Below, piece after piece: positions 38,238 through 50,200 of a stretch of 64,000 nucleotides of DNA. Source of the DNA: Patiria miniata (Eukaryota; Echinodermata; Asteroidea; Valvatida; Asterinidae). Both the position numbers and the translations under genes were made by a program. Location: the NCBI RefSeq assembly GCF_015706575.1, contig NW_024037074.1, forward strand, positions 2,294,001-2,358,000, given 5' to 3'. The stretch's first letter is position 1, and every line of letters begins with the position of its first letter. The notes below the pieces were generated by a model. The model worked only from the letters and a program-made list of their open reading frames with translations, ran no database searches and was not told the DNA's origin.

Positions 38238-41200
38238 GAAACGACAGGGCTTTCAGTGTCTTATGTTTGTGTTTCAGTGCCAGGGAATGGTGGGACTTTG
38301 CGGTGACGTCAACGCTACACGGCATCCGAGAGAGAAACAAGCGTAAATCGCCAGGATTCATATCAGAGAGGATACAGAGTAACACACGTTACATCAAGGC
38401 ATACACACTGGTACTAGAAGGCGCGACGCTAGACAAGGAATCCAAGGTAAGCAACATGTGATGGCCACTTTCAAGGATCCATATGCGTGACAATCTTTTA
38501 ACTCTTTCAGTGCCCGCGAAATTTGAAAAGTTTAACCCTAAAGTGCCCAACTTTGAGCATTTTTTGTAATTGTTCAAAATTCTGTAACAAAAAAAGTAAA
38601 TAAGTTTTACTCACTAAATTTGTTGTTGTTGCTCTCTGGTATATCCTTGGTACATTGGAAAGTCAATAGTAGTCACGTACATAGTGATACACCCTGAAAC
38701 ACTGTCCTGCACACGGGAATTCTGCACTTTTTGCAGAAAATACGAGTGTCAGTGCTGCGCCCTCTCGCAAGAACTCGAATGAAACAAATAAATACAGGTC
38801 GTACCTGAATAAAAATGATATTATTAGAAAGAGCGAGAGCGCCCCCTTGTGATAACATGCTTACTCTACATCGTACGTGTACGAGGTCTGGCGATTTTAA
38901 GTACAAACAATACCTTGTACATGTACGAGGTTGGCAATTTCGAACTAACAAATATACCTCGTATATGTACGACTTTGGCACTGAAAGAGTTAAGCACAAA
39001 CATATTTATTGAGTCGTTTGTCAACAATTATGATTCTAAGATACAGCCCAATATAGGTCAGTAGGGGTGGAAATTTCAAAATTGACTTTTTTGTAAAATC
39101 GGAAGGCTTCATATGACCTCTTTCATGTCAACTATTTTTTTTTTGCGAAAAAGTCACGATAAAGTAGTTAAAACGTGACATTTTTGCTAAGGAGATAATA
39201 TTCAATAACCTGACATAAAGCATGTTCATGGTTGCTTAGTAAACACTTCAATTTTGAGTCGTTGATTTCTCTGTTTGATTTCTCTGTTTTTCTCCTTTCT
39301 GATCTGCCTGTGTTCTAAGTCCCATAACTTCTGAACGGAAGGTCGATATTCACATGGGGATTTCACCAAATGTAAACTGAAAGATAGCTCTATTAAAAAA
39401 AAAAAAAATATCAATAAGGGCCGACAAACGACTCATTTAGCTTGATCGCATCACATTTGTTGAGCAAAAACAGCTTCCTAGCCAAAATGTCATGTGATTT
39501 ATAACAAGTTTGTTAGTTTGAGTCTGAGCCCCAGTTCCAAGTCACTTAGATTGAAAGTCAAGTCTTGAATTACGTAATTTGGGTCTAACTTTGAGTAACG
39601 AATCACTTAGTTCAAGTCCGAGTCTTGTGTTGATGTGACTCAAGTCGAGTCGTGTTGCAACTCAATGCTTGAGTCGTAGCCCTGGACTTGAGTCAACAAC
39701 TCTGACTTGTCATAAACCAAGTCAGAACCCAAAACAACCAGCCCCTAAGCCGTCTTAAAGTCCAGCCAAACCGTAAGTAAATCCGAATTGAGGCCTATCG
39801 TGACTTTCAAAATCCCCCATCCCTAACTACAGACCTGAAATAGAAACCAGCTGAGAAAAGAAAACTTCAAGATTGTATTGTTGTTTTGTATTCTAGGATT
39901 GTATGGATGAGATGGAGAACAAGTTGGAGTTTGACGAGCTGAGGTTGCTCCGAGAGTTGACTTTTAGACAACTTGAGAAGCGCATCGCAGCTGGAGAGGT
40001 TTGAATTCAATTTTGAACAAAATTCAAATCAAATTAGGTTTTGCCCTTCACCGACGTTTAAACACTGTATACTCAGTGTGTTACCTCCCGAGTGAAAGTT
40101 GGAAAAATCACTCGGGTGGGACTCAAACCCACGACCTCCTGCTTTCTTGTGCAGATGTTTTACCACTCGACCACGGAGCTAACGGGATCGGTTGGCTGGT
40201 TCGAATCTGATAGCAGCGGGTACCGCATAAACTATTGATACTACATGTATTAACTTTTCACTCGGTAGCTAACACACTGAGTATACAGTGTTTAACCCCA
40301 TGCGTACGGGAAGCGGTCATGGCCGCGGCCGCTAATCCTCATTGGAATGCAGTTGCCAGCTGTGGTATGCCGTGGCTCACTGCTAGTGGGTAGTTCTACA
40401 GCTGCTGCTTTTGTGCAGTCCTGCTACCACACAAAGGCTGTGCAGTCAGAGGGCCACTTGCTCTATGTGTGGAGGAATGTCCCCATTACACCCCGTCCTT
40501 AAGGGGTTAAATGTTGGTGAAGGGCAAAACCTAATTTGATTTATATCACCCCGACGCATAAATTCCATTTTATAAATAGTTAATGCGGTACCCGCTGCTA
40601 TGTACATCAGATTCAACCAGCCAACCGATCCCGTTAGCTCAGTGCTGGAGTGGTAAGACATCTGCACTAGAAAGCAGGAGGTCGTGGGTTCGAGTCCCAC
40701 CCGAGTGATTTTTCCAACTTTCACTCAGGAGGTAACACACTGAGTATACAGTGTTAAAAACGTTGGTGAAGGGCAAAACCTAATTTGATCTACCAAATTA
40801 TTATCAAAAAGCTTACTTAGATTAAAGATCGGTGAAATTGGTTCATCTGGCTTGCTGTCATTTACAAGAGATCAAGAAATGGACTTCCAATGCTCAATCA
40901 ATGGAATGAATTTTGGAATAATAGAGTGCCATTGATGAAATCCTGTTTGGTGAACAAAAGGTTGGAATGGTTTTCACTGTTTTCTAGAAAAGGCCAAAAA
41001 AAAAAGTCTCCGGTTTCTGTTATGCGCGCGCGTCGCCATAGCCATGCGCGTCGGCAAAATGAAAAAGGTTTTTTTTTTCAATCTAAGATGATGTCTCAAA
41101 ACCGCCAAACTCACTGGTTTGACTGGAATCCTGCTGCTACACAATTTTAACGTGTTTTTAGATGGGGTTATGATCTAGAATAAGCTTTATGTGGCCTCTC

Positions 41201-44200
41201 TAGACTCCCATATATTTGCACTAAGTTTAGTCGGGCACCATTTGCAGTCATCAGCCGATATTTGAAGCAAAAAAATCAGGTAAAAAAAAAAAAAAACCGC
41301 GTCGCCACACCACTTTTTGGGCAAGCTCCATACCAGAAATCGGAGACTTTTTTTGGCCAAAGTGTAATATCCACTGAGCTGAAACTTAACTGGTTAGGTT
41401 TAGAATATTCTTTTTTGGAGCATTGAGTGGTGTAGTTATTGGAAATAAGAAAAGCAAACGATCCTATATGCCTTTAAAATAACCCCCAAATGTCTCAAAG
41501 ACTGCTGCTGAAGGCATAGGAGCTGTTACATTATGTATTGTTACTCCCACAGGAGTTTTTTAAGACCTCAGACCAGGATGCATCTCAGCAACAGGGTCTG
41601 ATGCAGCGGTGGGTCTGGGGATGGGGAGGGTGGTACTCAGGTGGAACAGCCTCAACGGACCAATCAGATTCTGGTGGGAGTGCCGGACCCGCTGGATCAG
41701 GAAGAGCCACCCGGTCTACATCACCCCCTCCAATAGGTAAATAGTTCAAAGAGTGCCTCAGTGGCTCATTTGCATAAAGAGTTGGTTATCAGCCAACATG
41801 TTGTTTTTCCTCTGACTTCTGTGTCCTTGGGCAAGCCACTTTACCCCCTCTTGCCTCTCTCCACCCAGAAGTATAAAAATGGGTACTGGCATTAGCTGGG
41901 GAGTAACCTGCGATGGACTGGCATCCCATCCAGGGGAAAATAAAACTATTCTCAGTCGTTTCATGCCACCGAGACTGGATATAAATGCTGGTCAGAGGGG
42001 CCAAATTGGCTCGTTTACAGACTTTCCTGATAAGTAGGCGCATTTTAGAACTAACCCAATCAGACTACGGGGAAAAGTGAAATCCTGGACAGAATAGCAA
42101 CCTGTGTCAGTGCACTTGAAGAAGTCAGATACAGTTCAGTGAATGGATAAAAAATGAAAACGCATATCAGTTTTTGGAATGAACTCAATTTTGGCTGTTT
42201 TCATGATAGACCGTTCCGCATTTGGCCTTAAGCCCTGCAGCCTTCGCATGTGGGCAACAACATGTTGTCTCTCCAACGCAACACAGCATGTAGCCATGCA
42301 AAAGTGTACTGAACTGAGATTTTTGTTCGACGTTTAGTTGTGCAGTCGCAGCTGTGATTGTGGGCGGGGCCTTGGAAAATCGGTTTTTGAAGACTGTGGA
42401 TGTCCCTGCAACTTCTAAGTACATTTATATTAAATATACTGCTTTGTTATGCAAATGAGCAGGAACGGATGGACACGATTATTTGCACACTCAGATGCTG
42501 CCGTGATTGGTCAAAACACAATAGGGCAGTACTTAAAGCACATGTCTTGCTTTGTTATGCAGATGAGCAGGAGCTGATGGACGTGATTGGTGACCCCATG
42601 GCGGACAGCACCCTCCTCAAGCGAGACCACGTCTTCGCTCTCCTCAACCTCAACCTGCAAGGCGGCTCCTTCAAACTCTGCAGCACCACCCCCTCCCCCG
42701 TGACTGCAAACTCCGCCTCCATGAGAGGGCCCGACAGCATGGCGCCCATCATTGAGCTTGAGTTTGCCGGCGTGAAGATGAGTCTGGAATCCAGACTCCG
42801 GACGAGCTCCATGCTGTTCAAGGCAAAGCTGGGGGCGCTCTACGTTCGCGACGTCATGACTAAGGGATCCCTCTTCCCTGTGTTGGTGTCGCCGCAGCAG
42901 AGAAGGGTAAGAATTTACGCCGGTGTTACTAGAGGGGGTGGGGGTCGGGAGTCACACCCCCCATTAATAATTTCGTTGGCAAACTCAATATCCTGACAGC
43001 AAAATAGTGTGTCTCTCAACACATACAGGGTGAGTAAAAAAAAATGAAACCCAAATGTCGGGACTATTGTTTCAGTGAATTTCTGCATGTAGCGTTTTCA
43101 AAATCTTGGATATGAAAGCTCAATTCATAAGTTTTCCTTTAGTACAAGAATCATTCAAATCACTGAAGTACTTTTCAAGTTACTGAATTTTAAACACAAC
43201 CACCGTTTTAAAGTTCTGTCCATGGATCACAAAAAAGATATGCATTCTTTCAGCAAAACGAAAACAATTCACACACATCCCTATGTGATATGTTTTCGTT
43301 TTGCTGAATGAACACTTACCTTTTTTGTTGGACAGAACTATAAAATGGTGGTTGTGTTTAAAGTTCCGTAACTTGAAAATTACATGAGTGATTTGAATGA
43401 TTCTTGTACTAAAAGAAAGCTTATGAATTGGGTTTTCATATCCTAGATTTTGAAAGTGCTACATGCAGAACTTCACTCAAACAATGGTCCCGACATTTGG
43501 GTTTCGCTTTTCTTTACTCACCTTGCAGTGTCCTAGATCTTGCGCTTTGAACAGTGCCCCTAATAGCCCCCCCCCCCTCCCCCTTATCCCCATTATAATT
43601 ATTCATAATCATAATAATAAACTTGATTCACAAGTCGTCCATATTAAATTGAAAGCGAGGTAAAATCTTCATTTCTGGAACTTGCGAAGAGAAATGAAAT
43701 CAATGAAATAAATTAAAAATTACAACTTAATACCAGTCGGCTCTGATGAATAATTTAAAATTTGTGATTAAACATACCCCAACGTTTTAAGCCACATTTA
43801 CAATTCAACAATTTACAATTTATATAATACATCCAGGGAACACGATCAAAATCAAGTTTGGCTTTCTCGTGAAGGAAGCCATTTTGATCGTGTTCCCTGA
43901 ATGTAGTTTAGAAATCGTGAACTGTTGAATGAGATGGTGCCAGACTATTCATACATTCTAGCCTCACTTTCATGTTTTTTTTTTTTAAATGTGGTTTAAA
44001 ACATTAGGGTATGTTTAATCACAAATTTTACATTATTCATCAGAGCAGACTGGTATTAATTTGTAATTAACTTCATTTCATTGCTTTCATTTCTCTTTGC
44101 AGGTTTCAAAAATGAAGATTTTACCTTGCTTTCAATTTAATATGGCCGACTAAAAAATGAAGCCCATGATGCTCACAGGGTGGTACAACATTATTTTTAC

Positions 44201-47200
44201 CCCTGCTCACTGGGCCATAAAAACAATCTATAAACACCGAGCATTTTCCTCCGAAAGTGTCTTTGACAGTCAGGTCAATCAGGCATGCAACTTTTCCTTG
44301 GATCAGCTGATTTTCGCTTACACTTTTTTTCACTTCCAACCTATGCCATTAAAACTTGAGAAACACCGTATAGAGTCATGTACAGCGTGGAATGGCCTCT
44401 TTTTTGTTTCATAGTGAAATATAAGTTCAAATATATCAAATGACAAGGATCTATATGTCAGTTATATAAAACAAATATTGAGTTGACTTTAAATTGTGAA
44501 ATGAAAGGAATAATATCGTTCGGTAAAATCTGGACTTTTCCAGTTCACTCGGCTTCGCCTCGTGAAATGGAAAAGTCCAGATTTTACCTTGCGATATTAT
44601 TCCTCCCATTCCACGCTGATCCACTCAATATTTGTAATTATTTTCCCCACGCAGGACGAAGGGTCTAGTACCCAATCTCGTCAAACCTTTGGCATACTCG
44701 CCAAGACCAGCGGTTCCTACATGGCCCAGAGCGCTGCCTACAAGAGACAGTCTTCAGAGGAGACGCTGTTTGAAATGAGCTACGAATCCAACCCACCGAA
44801 CTCCAACGCTGACTGCAGGTAGATTTTCTCGCTATCAACCCAAACAATTTGTCTGTGTCCTTAGGCTGGACACTCTGTTGCAATAGGGCTCGTTCAATGA
44901 CGGCCATTTCTGTAGAAGAAGTGCAACTGCGTATTTTACGCAATGAAGCACGCATTGCGCAGTGTTGAAAATGTTCCAAACGCGCGCTTGTTGCTTGAAA
45001 TGTGTTCCAAATATGATGCAGCTGATGTTCGTTATGCAAGTTGATGCTCAAAATGCCGATGAATGTGGATGGTCTGTAGGAAATGACGTCATTTGAATGA
45101 GACCTATTAGCTTCATACACTCAACCAAAAAACGAAGTCCCCCCTTAATGCTTTTTTTTGTCTAACTCAAAAACTACTGAGCACCTCTCGCTCAAATAAC
45201 GACTAATCAGTACAGAAATTCCATAGCAATCAAGCCATACTCTTTATTTGGCCCAAAACAGTGATAATGTGTACGCATTTATGCAGTTTATGACAAATGA
45301 TACCGAAAACAGTTGCACTTTTGTATACGTGCAAGTTGTGGTTCACACTCACCTTGCACGTATACAAATGTGCAACTTTTGTGTGTGTACCATTTGTCAT
45401 AAATTGCATAATTGTGTACACGTTATCACTGCTTTGGTGTGTGTACCATTTGTCATAAATTGCATAATTGTGTACACGTTATCACTGCTTTGGTGTGTGT
45501 ACCATTTGTCATAAATTGCATAATTGTGTACACGTTATCACTGCTTTGGACCAAGCAGAGAGTATGGCTGGATTGCTAAGGAATTTCTGTACTGATCAGT
45601 CGTAGTTTGAGCAAGATGTGCCCAGTAGTTCTTGAGTTAGACAAAAAAGTATTAGGCCAAAAAAAAAAAGTCTCCGGTTTCTGGTATGCGCGCGCGTCGC
45701 CGTAGCCATGCGCGTCGGCAAAATGAAAAAGTTTTTTTTTCAATGAAAGTTGATGTCTCAAAACCGCCAAACTCACTGGTTTGACTGGAATCCTGCTGCT
45801 GCACAATTTTAACGTGTTTTTAGATGGGTTTATGATCGAGAATAAGCTTTATGTGGCCTCTCTGGACTCCCATATATTTGCACGAAGTTTAGTCGGGCAC
45901 CATTTGCAGTCATCAGCCGACATTTGAAGCAAAAAAGTCAGGAAAAAAAAAAAAAAAAGCCGTGTCGCCGCACCACTTTTTGGACAAGCTCCATACCAGA
46001 AACCGGAGACTTTTTTGGGGGGCCTTAAGGGGGGACTTTCTTTTTTGGTTGAGTGTAGAATGGTTCATCACTAACGGCCTATAATCAAAAGATTTGAATT
46101 GATTCACAGGCTTATTTAAACAATTTCGGAAGAAAAAAAATAAAATGTCAAATATGACTCTAGATCAATTTGCAGTCACCACACATGTGGATGGTCTGTA
46201 GGAAATGACGTCATTTGAACGAGACCTACAATCCACTTTGTTTTATGCTGTTAAGATTGGAGATCATCACCCGCCCCCTGGACATGGTCTACAACCCCTC
46301 GGCCATGCAACGAATCTCCGATTTCTTTGACACCTCCACCGCCAGGACCAAAGGTCTGGCGTCCAGACCCTCGGAGCTCCAGCTCACCCGCATGGCCAGG
46401 CTGCGGTACGAAGAACTGAAGAACCAGACTAAGCAGGAGTTGAGGCAGACCCTGGACACCCTGCTGGAAGGAGAACAGCAGGTACACAGAGTAAATCCAA
46501 ACTGAGATTCTTTCAGAGGGAGGAAGGAACATAAATATTTCAGGATCCATCTGAACACTTGTGGAGTGCTGTGGCCTCGTGGTTAAGGGCACTGATTCGT
46601 GGTCTGTGGGTAAAGCTGCAGGTCGTGGGTTCGAGTCCTGGTGGGGTCATGGTGCGTGTGCCCTTGAGCAAGGCACTTTGTCACTCATTGCTTCTCTCCA
46701 CCCAGGAGTAAATGGGTACCTTTGAGGGCAGTGATGGTTATTGTGATTGAATTAGCTTCCTTGCGCCTAACAGGCAGCATCAAGCTGTATACTCCCCAGG
46801 GAGCTGAGATGGTATATGGAATGTTTAATTGGCCTAATGCTCAGGGGTAATAATAATGTAAAGCGCTTTGATCTTAGTTAAAAGCGCTATATAAGAACCT
46901 GTTATTATAATAACATCAACTCTAACTTTATTGAAAAAAATTGGCTCCAGATATCGGGGCCCAATTGCATGGCTCTGCTTTACCATTAGCGAAAAATCCC
47001 TGCTTGCTCTAGCAGAAAATTCTGTGCTTACAGTAAGCATATTTCACGGGTTAGCGAGGAATTTTGGCTTCTGTGCATCCGTACATCCCGTAACTAAGGA
47101 TTCTGTGCTTACAGGTTTAGCACAGAATTTTTCTGCTAGCACGGTCAGCACAAAATGGTTATCATAAGCACATAATTCTATGGTTAGCAGGGCCATAAAG

Positions 47201-50200
47201 TTGGGCCCTGATGTTAAAGTCAAAAATTCTGTTTCAGAAATGCAGTGACTTGGACCAAATTGTTCCTTTCCTTCCATATAATCATAAGAAACTTGTCAAA
47301 AACTTTCAGAATATTTGTAAAGATGACGAGCCAATAGAGGTATCACAGGTTATCTGGTTTTTTGTTTCAAGACAGTCTCCAATTTTAGAGTACGCCAAAT
47401 CATATGCCTTATTCCAAAACGCGATAAACGCCATTTCGTTACCTTTTAAAATCAACCGTCTCGTGGCTTCCAAAAATCAGTTTTATCAGCTCTTACATAG
47501 TTAAACAAAATTACCTCCGCCAAGGAGGTTATGTTTCATCAGAGTTTGTTGGTTGGTTGGTTGGTCGGTTGGTTTGTCTGTTTAGCAAGATAACTCAAAA
47601 GTTACGGACGAATTTGCATGACAATTTTTTTAAGGTGTGGTCCTTGGTACAAGTACAAATCGATTACATTTTGGAAGTGCTGTAGATCTGGGTCTGGATC
47701 CAGGATTTTTTTCACCATTTATGCAAGTATTAAGTTGGGGGTAATGGCAATATGATGGGGAATTTTTTTAGCCTGGGTGGAGGTTTGCGCTTTCTTAGTG
47801 CTTTCTAGTTCAAGAATACAACACATTGAAATATATAATTAAAGAGGTTGTGGAATGCTCGAAGACATTTCCGTCATTTTTGGGGTATATGTAGCCTAAG
47901 GTGTGATGAAATAAAAACGACTATTGTTTCTGTCATAAAATGAGTACAAAAGGTACTTTTGAGGGCTGTTTTTCAAGTCCTGTCATGCCTGTTTCGACCC
48001 GAACGTGCAATTTGTGTAAAAGTCGTCGTTGCGGGCAGCAAACAAAACACAGTAAATCGTGACGTAATAAACAGGACTCTCGATGCAGAGTAGCATAAAC
48101 GAGTCCTGTTTTTTACGTCACGATTTACTGTGTTTTGTTTGCTGCCCGCAACAACGACTTTTACACAAATTGCACTTTCGGGTCGAAACAGGACCTGAAA
48201 AATAGCTCTCAAAAGTACCCTTTGTACTCATTTCATGACAGAAACAATAGTCGTTTTTATTTCATCACACCTTAGGCTAAATATACCCCAAAAATGACGG
48301 AAATGTCTTCGAGCATTCCGCAACCTCTTTAAGAAACAACCGTTACACTGTGTATGTTCTATAAGTTTTCATAACTATGTAAGTTTTCCACTTCTTTTTC
48401 TTCAAATGGATTTATCGCGATTTGGAAATCAACTCTTCATATCTCGTTGATCTTTAGGGTCAAGTCAGTCGATGGGACGTCCATCTAGACATCTCCGCTC
48501 CTCAGATCATCATTCCAGACAGTTTCCACTCCAAGGATGCCACTCTGGTAAGAATCAGAAACCAGTACACTTGTTTGAGAAGACATTTATTATTTCTGAA
48601 TGGTTTTGATGCAATTTAATATGAATACAACTTGACAAAAAGTAAAACTGCTGCAAACTGCTTACTGACTGGATGGACCTGAAATATATAAATCTTAAAA
48701 TTAATGTGGCCTGACGTTGCGAACTTAGCAAGTTCTTCTTCAGAGGCTAAAACAGAAAACAGAACTTGCTAAGTTCGCAACGTCAGGCCACATTAATTTT
48801 AAGATGAATACAACTTATCCAAAACCACGAATTTCTATATTTGAATTGCAAAAAGTATGTTTCGCCCTGAGTTTTATTTCTTTGCAAAGAAGTTATCTTT
48901 TGAAATCATTATAAATAGAAAAACGCTGACTTTCCTTTGAAAGATTTGTCATTATGCAGTATTAAAGTACTTATGTTTTTCACTGTCAAAGGCCATGAAA
49001 CTGTTTGCCCAAATTAATTGAGCTCAAATCCACAAACAACAAGGCCCTAAAATGAAGATTTTTCAATAGACAACATGCGGGTAATTCCAGCATCATGGAA
49101 ATTACAAATCAGACATTTTTCTGTGCTTTAAGAACTCAGTGAATCAACCAGGTTTTTTTTGTCTTCAAATCTTATACATTTGTCATCTATTAATAGTCAA
49201 GGAGATTACAGACTAGGCATTGTGGCTCATTTCCCTGAATCATAATTAGATATCATGGTTAATTGCCTCTTTTACGCACAGCACATTCTCTTCCATAATG
49301 CTGTTATTGCCCATACATAACCACCCCAATTTCCTCAGCATTGTAAGACGTGTTCCATTGACTGTTACTTCTTAAAACATTTGTACCGTGATGGTGATTG
49401 TTTTCTCAGGTGGTTCTAGATTTTGGTCACCTCCAGCTGGCTAGTGCCACGGCCAAAGGCAACTACGCCAAGTCACAGACAGCTACAGATACCTCGTTGA
49501 CAGATGATGGTATGTATCCGATTCCTACATTAGCAAGAGAGGGCGCTCTTTGGCAGTCCACTCACCTTGTACCATTCCCCCCCCCCCCCCCCCCGGCACT
49601 GTATAATTGTATGGGATTCAACATAGACCAAATACAAGATTATACATCATTATTTATATCAGGCTTCCAGCGGTAAAAAATAAATTAGCGTATTGCATGC
49701 TTTTGTAAAACGTACCCGGATGACAGCAACATTGTCAGTAAAAGTACCCGGATTGCGGGCAATATTACTTTTGATATTGCCCGGCGGGCCCTCATCCAGG
49801 CATTTTCGCTGGTTCCCACACGATCAAGAGCGTAGAACCTCACAGTTGTCAACCACTCATCAGAGCGTAGCCCACGCAGCGCGCAGCAGGCTAGGCAGTC
49901 AATAATAACAATGGCAGCTTCAAATAGTTTGACGAAATTGGAGAAATGAAGACAGTGTCTTGAATTGTATTTCTTGCGGATCAAGTCAGCCTGATGTAAA
50001 TAATAATAATAATATTGGATGTTTTTTTTTCTGGGGGATACAAGAATATATTGCACTCGCTATGACAATATATTCTTGTATCAACCTCAGAGCCATGCAA
50101 TATTATATAAATGTACCACGGGTGGTTTGCTAGGCAGGCAATAGCAATAGGCAGGTTTCCTAGCCACTCTGGAAATCAGGGAAAACCGTGAAAATGAGTT

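Larger units (their letters stand above)
45116..46057. mobile_element. TIR element (TACACTCAACCAAAAAA) with nested insertion
   Basis: Left 'tacactcaaccaaaaaac', right 'tttttggttgagtgta', followed by paired 'cccccctt' and 'aagggggg'. The inner arms carry 'cagtacagaaattcc' opposite 'ggaatttctgtactg'. It contains a 56-bp tandem repeat (45389-45555, about 3 copies) and the second element at 45655-46024. Confidence 0.85.

Noticed and set aside
42400..42562. Treating the open frame before exon 12 as coding
   Set aside because: Exon 11 needs a one-base completion that fits the AG at 42561-42562 exactly, and the upstream duplicate lacks the AG. Kept as a finding, not as CDS.
49685..50056. 123-codon - strand ORF in intron 16 as a transposase
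   Set aside because: No recognisable catalytic or DNA-binding motif, and a poly-Tyr run from a taa microsatellite.
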